A DNA stretch of 57,105 bases from Firmicutes bacterium HGW-Firmicutes-15 (GCA_002840245.1 PHAA01000023.1:1-57105), one strand, 5' to 3'. Counted from the stretch's first letter, positions 1-10,039 are shown. Program-made: numbers and translations. Notes: generated by a model from the letters alone, not told the origin.

Positions 1-200
1 AGACTTAATCGAAAAACTCTAATAAGTCTAAAGACCTTTTCGGAGTATTATCCCACGGTGTATTTTAAGATAACAGGCACTCTGTTATTAAGCGCTTACC
101 GAAGGTCCTAAACAATCCGGTTCGACCGCAGTTTGAATACTTCCCACCTCAAATAAAAAGCAAACTAAAAGGACTGAGTCCTGTAAACTACAGAATCCAA
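1..200 (-). pseudogene. Decayed 5' fragment of a 16S rRNA gene
   Basis: Read on the minus strand, this stretch keeps, in order and at about the right spacing, degraded versions of landmarks from the first ~190 nt of bacterial 16S rRNA. They are an AGTTT...CTCAG segment near 198-174 (compare AGAGTTTGAT..GGCTCAG), GGTCGAACCGG around 128-117 (compare AGTCGAACGG), CCTTCGG near 105, and GGGATAATACTCCGAAAAGG at about 55-35 (compare GGGATAACACTCCGAAAGG). The near-universal TGCAAGTCGAACG segment is altered and the V1/V2 arms do not look intact, so a working rRNA is unlikely. The window edge cuts the fragment, so its full length is unknown. The match is by eye, not by alignment. Confidence 0.55.
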
Positions 201-284
201 TCCTTAGTTGCCTGAATTATTTTGTATAACTTTTTGAGGTCATATCCAGTAGGTGCTCATCACTTACAGATCCCTCAAAGATCT

Positions 285-2174
285 CTACATTTTATCTGCC
301 ATTAAATTGCATACTGAGTTTGAGAAGGAGACCGGATCATCTATGGCAATGCCCTCAATAAGAAGGGCCTGGGTATATAGAATTTCACTGTAGGTTTTTA
401 ACTTGTCTTTATCATCCTTAAATAACTTGTTAAGCATTTCAAAAATTGGATGATTCGCATTAATCTCTAATACTCTATCAGCCTTCACATTATTATCATT
501 AGGTATGGCGTTTAATATCTTTTCCATTTCCAGCGATAATGCTCCATCGCTAGTTAAGCAGACCGGATGAGATTTAAGCCTGGGTGATAAACGTACTTCT
601 TTAACTTTTCCATTAAGCGATTCTTTCATAAAGCTGAACAGCTCTTTATAGTCCTCAGCTTGTTTTTCGGCTGACTTTTTCTCTTCTTCACTTTCCAGAC
701 CTAAATCACCACTTGAAACAGATTTAAATTCTTTACCATCATATTCGTGTAAGATTTGCAGCGCAAACTCATCAACATCATCGGTGATATAGAGGATTTC
801 AAAACCTTTGTCTTTTACCAGCTCAGTTTGAGGTAAGCCTTCTATCCTTTCAATACTTTCCCCAGCAGCGTAATAAATATATTTTTGCTCTTCTGGCATA
901 CGGCCAATATATTCTGCAAAAGTTACTAAGTTCTTCTCGCTTGAAGAATAGAACATAATAAGACTCTTCAAGAGTTCCTTGTTAGCACCGTAACCATTAT
1001 AAATACCAAACTTCAATTGCAGACCGAAGCTTTTAAAGAACTCATTATATTTATCGCGATCTTTGTCTAGCATTTCCATTAGTTCGCTCTTTATCTTTTT
1101 CTCCAGGCTTTTAGATATCAACTTCAATTGGCGGTCATGCTGGAGTATCTCTCTTGAAATATTTAGTGATAAGTCCTGCGAATCCACCAGACCTCTAACA
1201 AAGCTGAAATGATCGGGCAATAGGTCGGAGCATTTATCCATTATTAAAACCCCGTTAGAATATAGCTGCAAACCTTTTTCATATTCTTTTGAATAATAGT
1301 TGTAGGGAGTCCTGGCTGGAATGAATAAAAGGGCATTATAAGTTGCTGTTCCCTCGGTACTGCTATGAATTATTCTAAGGGGACTTTCATAATCGTAAAA
1401 CTTATCTTGATAAAAGTTGTTATAATCCTCATCAGTTAATTCATTTTTATTCTTACGCCATATTGGAACCATACTATTGAGTATTTCAGTCTCATTATAA
1501 CTTTCATACTCTTTTTCAGAGCCTTCTTTAAGTCTTCGCTTTTCAATATCCATTCTAATTGGATAGCGAATGTAATCAGAGTACTTTTTTACCAGAGACT
1601 TGATTCTATACTCATCTAAAAATTCGTCGTAGTTTTCCTCGCCTACATTGTCCTTAATTTTGAGAATTATATCTGTCCCTATTGTATCCTTACTGCAATT
1701 TATTATTGAATAGCCTTCGGCTCCTTCTGATTCCCATTGAAAAGCCTGGTCTGAACCATAAGCCCTACTGACAACTGTAAGACAACTGCTTACCATAAAA
1801 GCAGAATAAAAGCCAACCCCAAACTGCCCAATTATATCAATATCCTCTTTAGCCTCATTTTCATTTTTGAATTCCAATGATCCACTCTGGGCTATTGTTC
1901 CCAGATTTGTTTCAAGTTCCTCTTTGCTCATACCACAGCCAGTATCTGATAATGTAATAGTTCTTTTTTCCTTATCAATTATAATACTTATACCAAAATC
2001 ATCTCGATTCAACCCAACGGTTGGATCTGTTAAAGCGCGGTAATACAATTTGTCAATTGCATCGCTGGCATTAGAAATCAATTCTCTTAGAAAGATTTCT
2101 CTGTTGGTATAGACAGAATGGATCATCAGGTCTAGTAGCCGTTTCGACTCAGTTTTAAATTGAATTGCTGCCAT
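285..2174 (-). CDS. htpG: HtpG, Hsp90-family molecular chaperone
   Basis: The product is a cytosolic ATP-dependent chaperone of about 629 residues, the normal length for bacterial Hsp90. The N-terminal GHKL ATPase domain shows [10 protein letters not shown] (catalytic Glu and Mg-binding Asn near residues 31-35), DTGCGM near residue 80 and [11 protein letters not shown] near residue 115. The middle and C-terminal dimerisation domains follow. The reading frame extends upstream to 2216, but the start chosen is the ATG at 2174, because GAGGTG lies 7 nt before it and the longer start would overlap the CIRCE operator. The gene stands alone. Upstream are a sigma-A-like promoter and a perfect CIRCE inverted repeat, so HrcA heat-shock repression is likely. 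Confidence 0.97.
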   Translation of the reverse strand: MAAIQFKTESKRLLDLMIHSVYTNREIFLRELISNASDAIDKLYYRALTDPTVGLNRDDFGISIIIDKEKRTITLSDTGCGMSKEELETNLGTIAQSGSLEFKNENEAKEDIDIIGQFGVGFYSAFMVSSCLTVVSRAYGSDQAFQWESEGAEGYSIINCSKDTIGTDIILKIKDNVGEENYDEFLDEYRIKSLVKKYSDYIRYPIRMDIEKRRLKEGSEKEYESYNETEILNSMVPIWRKNKNELTDEDYNNFYQDKFYDYESPLRIIHSSTEGTATYNALLFIPARTPYNYYSKEYEKGLQLYSNGVLIMDKCSDLLPDHFSFVRGLVDSQDLSLNISREILQHDRQLKLISKSLEKKIKSELMEMLDKDRDKYNEFFKSFGLQLKFGIYNGYGANKELLKSLIMFYSSSEKNLVTFAEYIGRMPEEQKYIYYAAGESIERIEGLPQTELVKDKGFEILYITDDVDEFALQILHEYDGKEFKSVSSGDLGLESEEEKKSAEKQAEDYKELFSFMKESLNGKVKEVRLSPRLKSHPVCLTSDGALSLEMEKILNAIPNDNNVKADRVLEINANHPIFEMLNKLFKDDKDKLKTYSEILYTQALLIEGIAIDDPVSFSNSVCNLMADKM

Positions 2175-2199
2175 AGTTTTACACCTCAACAAATATTTT

Positions 2200-2226
2200 T
2201 TAGCACTCTCTTGCATAGAGTGCTAA
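2200..2226 (-). promoter_or_regulatory. CIRCE operator (HrcA site) of htpG
   Basis: The sequence is TTAGCACTC, nine bases, then GAGTGCTAA, an exact match to the CIRCE consensus bound by the HrcA repressor. It lies in the 5' untranslated region, about 25 bp upstream of the htpG start codon and just downstream of the predicted promoter. Repression of htpG at low temperature is inferred; in Bacillus subtilis htpG is not a CIRCE gene. Confidence 0.95.
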
Positions 2227-2231
2227 AATTA

Positions 2232-2260
2232 TTTATAGCTCATATTTTGGAAAAAAGCAA
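2232..2260 (-). promoter_or_regulatory. Predicted sigma-A promoter of htpG
   Basis: On the minus strand TTGCTT (-35) and TATAAA (-10) are separated by 17 bp. The expected transcription start falls at the edge of the CIRCE element, the usual arrangement for HrcA-controlled genes. Confidence 0.6.
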
Positions 2261-2396
2261 GATTTCAATAAAAATAGGTGAAGTTTTAAATATAATATTG
2301 CCTATACTAACAAAAATAAAATGCTAAGATTATTGTTCTGTTAGGTGATTATACTGTATTCATAAATGAGATAATTCAACTTATTGACTTTATATG

Positions 2397-2415
2397 ATAA
2401 ACTTAATAAGTTTAT
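2397..2415. promoter_or_regulatory. Short palindrome in the carB upstream region
   Basis: ATAAACTT and AAGTTTAT form an 8-bp inverted repeat around a 3-nt centre. It overlaps the region downstream of a TTGACT hexamer at 2384-2389, about 60 bp before carB. It could be an operator for an unknown regulator. No PyrR-type leader was recognised here. Confidence 0.3.
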
Positions 2416-2471
2416 TAGACATTTTCTTTTTCTAGTAGCTTAGAATGATAACTTAATATGGGAGGTAAAAT

Positions 2472-5400
2472 ATGCCACAACGAAGTGACATCAACAAAAT
2501 CCTTATTATTGGATCAGGTCCGATTGTAATCGGACAGGCTTGCGAATTCGACTATTCTGGCACCCAGGCCTGCAAAGCCTTGCGAAAATTGGGTTACCAG
2601 ATAGTATTAGTCAATTCCAATCCGGCCACAATTATGACTGATCCGGGAATCGCAGACGTAACCTACATTGAACCCCTGAATCTAAAATGTTTGACAGACA
2701 TAATAGCTAAAGAACGGCCTGACGCAGTATTGCCAAATTTAGGCGGTCAGTCAGCTCTAAACTTATGTTCGGAACTAAGCAAGGCTGGTATTTTACAGAA
2801 ATACGCAGTCAAAGTTATCGGTGTACAAATTGATGCTATTGAACGCGGTGAAGACCGTATTGCCTTCAAAGAAACGATGAATAAACTGGGCATTGAAATG
2901 CCCCGCAGCAAACCAGCCTATACTGTCGAGGAAGCTGAAAAAATAGCCGCGGAACTTGGATATCCGGTGGTTATACGCCCCGCATACACCATGGGAGGCA
3001 CCGGCGGAGGTCTGGTATACAATATTGAAGAGTTAAAAACTATTGCTAATCGCGGGATCGCCGCCAGTTTGGTTGGACAAATCCTAGTTGAGGAATCAGT
3101 ATTGGGTTGGGAAGAACTGGAACTGGAAGTTGTTCGCGATTCTAATAATAAAATGATTACGGTTTGTTTTATTGAAAACATTGATGCTATGGGTGTGCAT
3201 ACCGGTGATTCCTTTTGTGCTGCCCCGATGCTGACGATCAGCCCTGAACTTCAACAACGATTACAGAAATATTCTTATGCCGTTGTTGAAGCCATAGAAG
3301 TAGTAGGCGGAACTAATGTCCAGTTCGCCCACGATCCCAAAACAGGCCGAGTAGTTATTATTGAAATAAATCCTCGTACTTCCCGTTCCTCTGCTTTGGC
3401 TTCAAAAGCCACCGGCTTCCCCATCGCTATGGTTTCCACAATGCTGGCAGCAGGTCTGACACTGGACGAAATTCCTTACTGGCGGGATGGTACGCTCGAT
3501 AAATATACTCCTTCAGGTGATTATGTAGTTATTAAATTCTCCCGCTGGGCTTTCGAGAAATTTCCTGGCTCCTTGGATAAACTTGGCACCCAGATGAGGG
3601 CTGTCGGTGAAGTGATGAGCATTGGCAAAAACTATAAGGAAGCTTTTCATAAGGCGATTCGCTCCCTGGAAATTAGTCGTTCCGGCTTAGGTTTCGCCAA
3701 GGATTTTAACCAGCGCTCCCTGGAAGACTTGTTATCAATGTTGGCCGAGCCATCAAGCGAACGCCAATTTATCATGTACGAGGCACTGCGCAAAGGTGCG
3801 GATGTTGAACAACTACACCGCCTGACTCATATCAAAGCCTGGTTTATTCAGCAAATGCAGGAACTGGTTGGCCTGGAAGAAGAGATACTTAAGTATAAAG
3901 AAGGTCAATTGCCGGACCAGCTACTAATACAAGCTAAGAAAGATGGGTTTGCTGACCGTTATTTAGCTATGATATTAAATCTGCCGGAAATAGAAATTCG
4001 TCAGCGCAGAACTGCTTTAGGAATGGTGGAAGGCTGGGAAGCCGTCAGGGTAAGCGGAGTTGAAAACGCAGCTTACTATTTCTCCACCTACAATGCTGCG
4101 GATACGACTAGTTCCAGCGACCGACCCAAAGTGATGATTCTGGGCGGAGGTCCGAATCGAATCGGCCAGGGAATTGAGTTTGACTACTGCTGCGTCCATG
4201 CAGCCTTTGCACTGCATGATTTGGGTTATGAGACTGTTATGGTCAACTGCAATCCAGAGACAGTTTCCACCGATTATGACACCTCGGATAAGCTGTACTT
4301 TGAACCACTGACTGTGGAAGATGTTCTAAGCATATACGAGAAGGAAAAACCACTGGGGGTAATTGTTCAGTTTGGAGGTCAGACTCCCTTGAATATCGCC
4401 GGAGAACTGGCTAAAGCTGGCGTGATAATTCTCGGCACTACCCCAGAAACGATAGACCTGGCCGAAGACCGCGACCGTTTCTGCCAGATCATGGAGAAAC
4501 TTAATATTCCCATGCCTGAATCAGGCATGGCGGTTAATCTTGACGAAGCGCTTGCCATTGCTAACCGAATTGGCTATCCTTTGATGGTCAGGCCTTCATA
4601 TGTCTTGGGCGGACGTGGCATGGAGGTTGTTCACGATGAGGAAATGCTCTGCCAGTACTTGGCTGCCGCGGTTGGAGTCACTCCCGAAAGACCAATTCTG
4701 ATCGATAGATTCCTCAGCAACGCTATTGAAGCAGAAGCTGATGCCATCGCTGATGGAACCGACGCTTTTGTACCGACCGTGATGGAACATATTGAGTTGG
4801 CCGGTATCCACTCAGGAGACTCCGCCTGTGTGATTCCGCCGATTAGTATTCCTCCCCAGCATATTGCCACAATTGTGGAATATACTAAGAAGATTGCTAA
4901 AGAACTGAATGTAGTTGGTCTGATGAATATGCAGTACGCCATAGAGGGTGACCGGGTTTATGTTTTGGAAGCCAATCCAAGGGCTTCTCGAACAGTTCCC
5001 CTGGTGTCGAAAGTCTGTAATATCTCGATGGCTCGGATAGCCACAGAAATAATGATGGCGGCCAAAGCTGGTAAAAAATACTCTGTTAACAGTCTGGTCT
5101 CCCATAAGATACCTCATTTCGGGGTGAAAGAAGCGGTTTTCCCCTTTAATATGTTCCCGGAAGTTGACCCGATACTGGGACCGGAAATGCGTTCCACAGG
5201 AGAAGTATTAGGAATTGCTGATTCATTTGGACTGGCTTACTATAAAGCTCAAGAAGCCACCCAGTCGTGTCTGCCTACATCCGGAACTGTACTAATCAGT
5301 GTAAACGATAAAGATAAACCGGCTTCTCTGGAAACGGCCCGGGAATTTGCCAAAATCGGCTTCAAAATTAAAGCAACTGGAGGAACCCATAAATTCCTGC

Positions 5401-5693
5401 AGGAAAATGGAATTGTATGCGAAGAAATTAATAAAGTGTTTGAAGGCCGTCCCAACATAGTTGATGCCATCACAAATAAGGAAATAAACCTAGTGATCAA
5501 TACGCCCTCCGGTAAACGCAGCAAATCTGATGGTTCTTATATTCGCAAGACGGCAATTAAATATAAAGTTCCGTATCTTACCACTATGGCTGCAGCCTTG
5601 GCTAGTGCCAAAGGTATAGCCGCCTATAAAGAAGATCTGTGTCCGGAAGCTAAGTTGAAATCCTTACAAGAATATCATGCGGATATTAGCTAG
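2472..5693 (+). CDS. carB: Carbamoyl-phosphate synthase large subunit
   Basis: This subunit makes carbamoyl phosphate from bicarbonate, ATP and ammonia channelled from the glutaminase subunit, feeding pyrimidine and arginine synthesis in the cytosol. At 1073 residues it has the standard length. Two homologous ATP-grasp halves are visible, each opening with a nucleotide-binding loop (GSGPIVIGQACEFDYSGTQA near residue 15; GGGPNRIGQGIEFDYCC near residue 558). A C-terminal MGS-like allosteric domain runs from about residue 935. The ATG is preceded by GGAGGT at a good distance. No carA or other pyr/arg gene is adjacent, so the small subunit must be encoded elsewhere. An inverted repeat follows the stop codon. 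Confidence 0.97.
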   Translation: MPQRSDINKILIIGSGPIVIGQACEFDYSGTQACKALRKLGYQIVLVNSNPATIMTDPGIADVTYIEPLNLKCLTDIIAKERPDAVLPNLGGQSALNLCSELSKAGILQKYAVKVIGVQIDAIERGEDRIAFKETMNKLGIEMPRSKPAYTVEEAEKIAAELGYPVVIRPAYTMGGTGGGLVYNIEELKTIANRGIAASLVGQILVEESVLGWEELELEVVRDSNNKMITVCFIENIDAMGVHTGDSFCAAPMLTISPELQQRLQKYSYAVVEAIEVVGGTNVQFAHDPKTGRVVIIEINPRTSRSSALASKATGFPIAMVSTMLAAGLTLDEIPYWRDGTLDKYTPSGDYVVIKFSRWAFEKFPGSLDKLGTQMRAVGEVMSIGKNYKEAFHKAIRSLEISRSGLGFAKDFNQRSLEDLLSMLAEPSSERQFIMYEALRKGADVEQLHRLTHIKAWFIQQMQELVGLEEEILKYKEGQLPDQLLIQAKKDGFADRYLAMILNLPEIEIRQRRTALGMVEGWEAVRVSGVENAAYYFSTYNAADTTSSSDRPKVMILGGGPNRIGQGIEFDYCCVHAAFALHDLGYETVMVNCNPETVSTDYDTSDKLYFEPLTVEDVLSIYEKEKPLGVIVQFGGQTPLNIAGELAKAGVIILGTTPETIDLAEDRDRFCQIMEKLNIPMPESGMAVNLDEALAIANRIGYPLMVRPSYVLGGRGMEVVHDEEMLCQYLAAAVGVTPERPILIDRFLSNAIEAEADAIADGTDAFVPTVMEHIELAGIHSGDSACVIPPISIPPQHIATIVEYTKKIAKELNVVGLMNMQYAIEGDRVYVLEANPRASRTVPLVSKVCNISMARIATEIMMAAKAGKKYSVNSLVSHKIPHFGVKEAVFPFNMFPEVDPILGPEMRSTGEVLGIADSFGLAYYKAQEATQSCLPTSGTVLISVNDKDKPASLETAREFAKIGFKIKATGGTHKFLQENGIVCEEINKVFEGRPNIVDAITNKEINLVINTPSGKRSKSDGSYIRKTAIKYKVPYLTTMAAALASAKGIAAYKEDLCPEAKLKSLQEYHADIS

Positions 5694-5714
5694 TAGATCT
5701 TAATAATAGTATTA

Positions 5715-5754
5715 AAGAAGCCATTGAAAAGTTTATACTGATCAATGGCTTCTT
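5715..5754. terminator. 13-bp perfect inverted repeat after carB
   Basis: AAGAAGCCATTGA pairs exactly with TCAATGGCTTCTT across a 14-nt loop, 20 bp after the carB stop. No strong T-run follows, so it may be a weak or bidirectional terminator. Confidence 0.55.
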
Positions 5755-5779
5755 CAACTAATGCACTATCGTATTCGAA

Positions 5780-5885
5780 CTACAGGCCTTTTTTCGCCAG
5801 TACCTCCTCAAGGAAAAATGATTTCATCCTCTCCATATATTTATGCGTGCTGGGCATTTACAGTCTCGCCATGATGTGAGATGAC
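5780..5885 (-). pseudogene. Possible C-terminal remnant of a hydrolase-like gene
   Basis: On the minus strand one frame reads a coding-like segment ending SHHGETVNAQHA before a stop. The adjacent frame continues as a 25-residue tail (THKYMERMKSFFLEEVL...). A single frameshift would join the two into one plausible protein C-terminus. No start region or ribosome binding site is present. The family is not recognised with confidence; an alpha/beta-hydrolase tail is only a guess. Confidence 0.25.
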
Positions 5886-5905
5886 ATAACGCGTCTCTTA
5901 CAAGC

Positions 5906-7654
5906 TTAACTCCAGGTCAGCCTCTCCAGGGCAATATGGCTGCGATACCACTCATCTTTTTGCAAAAGCATTTCTGGTGATCCAGCATTTTTGACCCGGC
6001 CGTTTTCGAGAATAACGACTGTATCACTGGCAATCATAGAGGATAAGCGGTGAGATATCGACAATATGGTGTGCGCATTGCTGGCCTTTTGTAATACGGA
6101 CACAACTTTTTCTTCGGTGATAGAATCAAGATTAGCTGTGATTTCATCCAGCAAGAGAATCGGTGGATTTGTCACAATTGCTCTGGCAATAGCAAGCAGT
6201 TGCCGTTGCCCTTGGGAAAAGAGAGTGTCATTATGTACCTGGGTATCCAGGCCGTTTTCCAAAGAGCCAACATAATCCGTCAGCCCTACAAAATCCAGGG
6301 CATTTTCAATTTGTTCTCTGGTGATACTCGTGTCCTGCAAACTAATTTGCTCGGCCACGGTACCCGGTATTGTATGAAAGCTTTGGTCTACATATCCGAA
6401 TATCTTGCGCTTTTCGAGGTTCGGTATCTGATAAACATCAATTCCATTTATGGTGATACTGCCTTTGGTTGGTTTAAGCAAGCCCATCACCAGCTTAAAC
6501 AAGGTCGATTTGCCAACCCCGGTTCTGCCGACAAATGTAACATTATCCTGAGGGTTCAATTGCACACTAATATCTTGTAAAACCTCTGTTCCCTGCTCAT
6601 ATTGAAAGGTCACGTCGTTAAAGGATAGGCTTAGTTCTTCACGTTTGGGAACAATACCATCCATATGCAGTGAGCTGTTTTTAACATCATCCTCTGGCTC
6701 ATTGTAAAAATCATTCACCCTATGCATGCCTGATACTGCCTGCTGAATATTTTGCAGCTCCATGCCCAAATTTTCGATGGGTGTGAATAGATTGGAGATT
6801 AAGTCTATGGATGCAGCTACCATACCCAATGAAATACCTAAAATATTAAGCTGTTTGGATGATAATACTACAATAACTGCAATCACAACTGCACGAATAA
6901 GCAGAATGATGGGAGAGAATACCGAATCATAAAAATTTACTTTCTCAACCGTTTGGTAGTTGTCCAGTAAACGCTCAGTATAGCTCTGTTCCATGTAGCT
7001 TTCCTTGCTATAGACCTTAATCATCTGTATATTTTTTAAGCTTTCGGAAATATGGTTGTTTACCCTGGCAACGAGTATACGGTTTTCTATTTGTGCCTTA
7101 AGCATTTTCTTCTGAAATAGTCGAGTAATCGAGTAAATTATAGGCAATAAGATTAAAGTAATCATCCCCAGGGTTGCACTGAACATCCAGATAGAAACTA
7201 CAATTCCGATAATTTTGAAGCAGTCAATCATCATGCCAACAATGCCATTTGTAAAAAGGGAGTTGATTGCATCAACATCATTGGTAAATCGTGATACAAT
7301 GTTCCCCGATTCATTAGTGGAAAAGAACAGAGCATTTATGTTGGCAAGCTTTGCCATCATATCCAGCCTGATTTCCCGGGTGATTTTTTGACCTAAGACA
7401 GTAAGCACAGCTTCTTTCATACAATCAAAGACGCCGATAAATAGCAGTACACCCATGTAAGCCAGGGCTAAGCTAAGCAGTTTGTCGCTGCTTCCCGGCA
7501 CCAGGTTGTGGTCAATGATATACCTCAACATTTGAGGAGGCACTAAGCTGGTTATAACAACACCGCAAATAGCAACAACTAACAATACATCTATGCCAAT
7601 GTTTTGCTTAACTACATTCGTAATTGCCTTTTTCACCAAACTATTGCCCATCAT
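5906..7654 (-). CDS. ABC exporter subunit with the catalytically competent Walker B
   Basis: This is one half of a type-IV (multidrug/lipid-type) ABC exporter in the cytoplasmic membrane. An N-terminal six-helix transmembrane domain is followed by a nucleotide-binding domain with Walker A GRTGVGKST, Walker B ILLLDEIT with the catalytic Glu, and a variant signature FSQGQ in place of LSGGQ. The ATG at 7654 is chosen because AGGTG lies 7 nt upstream; it overlaps the end of the upstream gene by 14 bp, indicating translational coupling. The partner has the complementary defect, so the two form a heterodimer with one consensus and one degenerate ATP site. The substrate cannot be read from sequence. 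Confidence 0.93.
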   Translation of the reverse strand: MMGNSLVKKAITNVVKQNIGIDVLLVVAICGVVITSLVPPQMLRYIIDHNLVPGSSDKLLSLALAYMGVLLFIGVFDCMKEAVLTVLGQKITREIRLDMMAKLANINALFFSTNESGNIVSRFTNDVDAINSLFTNGIVGMMIDCFKIIGIVVSIWMFSATLGMITLILLPIIYSITRLFQKKMLKAQIENRILVARVNNHISESLKNIQMIKVYSKESYMEQSYTERLLDNYQTVEKVNFYDSVFSPIILLIRAVVIAVIVVLSSKQLNILGISLGMVAASIDLISNLFTPIENLGMELQNIQQAVSGMHRVNDFYNEPEDDVKNSSLHMDGIVPKREELSLSFNDVTFQYEQGTEVLQDISVQLNPQDNVTFVGRTGVGKSTLFKLVMGLLKPTKGSITINGIDVYQIPNLEKRKIFGYVDQSFHTIPGTVAEQISLQDTSITREQIENALDFVGLTDYVGSLENGLDTQVHNDTLFSQGQRQLLAIARAIVTNPPILLLDEITANLDSITEEKVVSVLQKASNAHTILSISHRLSSMIASDTVVILENGRVKNAGSPEMLLQKDEWYRSHIALERLTWS

Positions 7655-9386
7655 TATTATCACCTGCTGTACATTGTAAATTAAATATTTCCGCATAAAG
7701 TTCAGCGCTATTCATCAATTCATTATGGGTACCATAAACGGCAGTTTTGTCATTATACAGCAGTATAATCTGGCTAATCCTGCTGAAAATAGTTAAGCGG
7801 TGAGAAATCAGAATAATTAAACTATTTTTATAATTATTTTTTACATTCTCAATGATTTGCTCTTCCGTCTTCATATCAACGGCGGCAAACGGATCATCTA
7901 AAATGATAATTTTGCTTTTATTAAGCAGGGTTCGGGCGAGTGCTATTCTGGCCTGTTGACCGCCGCTTAACCTGATTCCGCTATTACCAACCATGGTATT
8001 TATGCCGTCGGGCATAGCAGCCAGATCAGTTTCAAAGCAAACATCTCTTAAAACAGTCGTGATGTCTTGTTCATTTCCCATCGTTATATTGTTATAAATG
8101 GTATCCGAAAGGAGCTGGGGCTTATGACTTAAATAAGAAATCATCTGGCTGCGCTCATATTCAGTGAAATCCCGGAGTTCCTTATCATCTATCTTAATAC
8201 TGCCTAGATAAGGATATAATCCGAGCAATGATAGCCCCAGGGTAGATTTCCCTGAGGCGATAGATCCTGTCACACCTATTATTTCTCCTTGTTTCCCTGT
8301 AAAGCTGATATTTTCAATGATGTTTTCCTTGCCGGTTGGATAGCAGAAGCTAAGATTTTTTACAGAAAGTCGGGTATTATTTAGATCAATATTTACCATA
8401 GTATCTTTACGCTGGTAGTCGGTAAGATAAGGCTTAATACGTTGCCATGATACCTGTGATTTTTGCACAGAATTAAAAAGCCGGGCTGCTTTGCTGGCCC
8501 GACTGGCCATGGCGGCAAACATGATGATGTAGGTGGAAAAATTACCTATTGTCCAACCACCATTAATAACCTTGGTCCCCCCCAGGTAAATCACCATGAT
8601 TATTCCTAACATGGCGATAACATTGTAAATTGGCTCCATGGAGGTTTCCAAAATATTAGCTCTAATTGCCTTGTTTTGCAGATCTTCTAAATCATCATTA
8701 TATTTGGCCCGGTTTTGTGTTTCCACGCCATTGGCCCGATAAAACATCGCGTTTTCAATGGCATCATAAGTAGTATTGGCAATATGGCTGCTTTGGGTAC
8801 GAAAGGCAGCCGAGTACTTATAAATAATGTTTTTCAATTTTTCTGCCAGGACCATCGCAACCGGAATAAAAAGGCTGGCCAGAATCGTTATTTTGGTATC
8901 ATAAACCAGCATGGTTATGAGGTAGGATGTCATGACCACACCTGTATCAAATATCTCGGTGGAGAATTTTCGCATACCCTCCACGCATAAATCAACATCA
9001 GAAATGGCTCTGGTCATTAAGTTGCCGGTACTTTCGTTGTCCAGCTCAGGGGTGGTTTCATGCATTATATGATTGTAAATCATAAGTCGCATGGTAGCGC
9101 TGGTACTGTTGGCAAAACGTCTTATGTAAAAACGCTTAAAATAGCGCATTAGTTGAATCGCGCCAATAAGGGCAATAAAAGTAAAGGCCAGTATTACTTC
9201 AGAAGATAAGCTGTCACCGCGAACAATAGAATCAATCAGCTTGCCTTGATAAATTGGGCCTAAAACAGTTGCAATATTATAAGCTAGGCCAAATATTACA
9301 ATACATGCTACAACGAATTTTTCCTTTTTCCAATAGTTAATAATTCGATTGGGTTGTTCCATCGACTCAATCTTCAACTTGGCCAC
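7641..9386 (-). CDS. ABC exporter subunit with the degenerate catalytic site
   Basis: This is the second half of the heterodimeric ABC exporter: six transmembrane helices, then an ATPase domain with Walker A GSIASGKST and a canonical signature LSGGQ. Its Walker B reads IIILDDP, with Asp in place of the catalytic Glu. Asp at this place and a non-canonical signature in the partner are the known hallmark of asymmetric exporters such as TM287/288 and BmrCD. The start appears to be GTG at 9386; the leader before it is AT-rich. It is the first gene of a two-gene operon and its stop overlaps the next start. Drug or lipid export is a family-level expectation only. Confidence 0.92.
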   Translation of the reverse strand: MAKLKIESMEQPNRIINYWKKEKFVVACIVIFGLAYNIATVLGPIYQGKLIDSIVRGDSLSSEVILAFTFIALIGAIQLMRYFKRFYIRRFANSTSATMRLMIYNHIMHETTPELDNESTGNLMTRAISDVDLCVEGMRKFSTEIFDTGVVMTSYLITMLVYDTKITILASLFIPVAMVLAEKLKNIIYKYSAAFRTQSSHIANTTYDAIENAMFYRANGVETQNRAKYNDDLEDLQNKAIRANILETSMEPIYNVIAMLGIIMVIYLGGTKVINGGWTIGNFSTYIIMFAAMASRASKAARLFNSVQKSQVSWQRIKPYLTDYQRKDTMVNIDLNNTRLSVKNLSFCYPTGKENIIENISFTGKQGEIIGVTGSIASGKSTLGLSLLGLYPYLGSIKIDDKELRDFTEYERSQMISYLSHKPQLLSDTIYNNITMGNEQDITTVLRDVCFETDLAAMPDGINTMVGNSGIRLSGGQQARIALARTLLNKSKIIILDDPFAAVDMKTEEQIIENVKNNYKNSLIILISHRLTIFSRISQIILLYNDKTAVYGTHNELMNSAELYAEIFNLQCTAGDNNDGQ

Positions 9387-9621
9387 AATAGGTCATCTCT
9401 CTTCTATGCGAATGCAATATATTATAAAACTCTAAAAATTGATACTGTACGCTCTGCGCTATTTTATTATATCTATAAACAAACCCGCTGTAATCTCGAA
9501 ATGCTTTTTATTGGCTCAACTCTTTACCCCTATAAAACGCCCCCATGATTTCCAGAGCGGCATATTTCCTATATGTTTAAGGAATAATAATCGGTACATA
9601 ATAATTGTAGAGGGTGATTTA

Positions 9622-9894
9622 ATGGAAATTAATCAATCTGAAACTTTTAGTCATTGGGAAAAATGGAAAGGGACTCTTGTTAAATCAGTATCACTAGCAG
9701 AAATGGTGGGTATGTCTGAAAAAACGATTGATAAGATAACATTGAAAATAGGAACTATGTTGTCTGCAACAATTGACCCAGAAAATAGAGAACAAAGACT
9801 CCTTCAGGAATTATGGAGGGTTGGAGATGATAATGATAGGGCCGTTTTGGCAAAATTGCTGGTAAATATGCTCCAAACAGATATAACCCATTAA
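9622..9894 (+). CDS. DUF3243 family small protein (YmfJ-like)
   Basis: This is a 90-residue soluble protein. It matches the layout of the DUF3243 family: an N-terminal W..WK segment, a GMSEKTID helix, an IG...SATIDPENREQRLLQELW core and a helical C-terminus. The function of the family is unknown. The frame is open from 9439, but GAGGGTGAT sits just before the ATG at 9622 and the upstream part looks non-coding. It is transcribed away from the ABC exporter operon. A rho-independent terminator lies about 120 bp downstream, with another inverted repeat between. Confidence 0.8.
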   Translation: MEINQSETFSHWEKWKGTLVKSVSLAEMVGMSEKTIDKITLKIGTMLSATIDPENREQRLLQELWRVGDDNDRAVLAKLLVNMLQTDITH

Positions 9895-9927
9895 TCGTAT
9901 GGATAACTATAAAAATAAAATGACAAG

Positions 9928-9986
9928 ATGGTGGCTACGTACCTAGCAGAACTGTGTTTCCACAGTCGTTAGTTGAAAGCCACCAT
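9928..9986. other. Nested inverted repeat downstream of the DUF3243 gene
   Basis: ATGGTGGCT pairs with AGCCACCAT (outer 9-bp stem). Inside, ACTGTG-TTTC-CACAGT forms a 6-bp tetraloop hairpin. The whole 59-nt unit could fold as a two-tier RNA stem in the 3' region of the gene. No T-run follows directly, so its role is unclear. Confidence 0.45.
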
Positions 9987-10012
9987 TATAATAACCTGTA
10001 AGATAAAATTGT

Positions 10013-10039
10013 GCAGGTGCATGCTGTGCCTGCTTTTTT
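10013..10039 (+). terminator. Rho-independent terminator after the DUF3243 gene
   Basis: A 9-bp stem with two G-U pairs (GCAGGTGCA / TGTGCCTGC) and a 3-nt loop is followed at once by six T. Confidence 0.8.

Noticed and set aside
5249-5524. Minus-strand frames within carB, and similar frames opposite acd, thiolase, iorA and katE
   Set aside because: They are opposite-strand shadows of strongly coding genes, without ribosome binding sites or recognisable domains.
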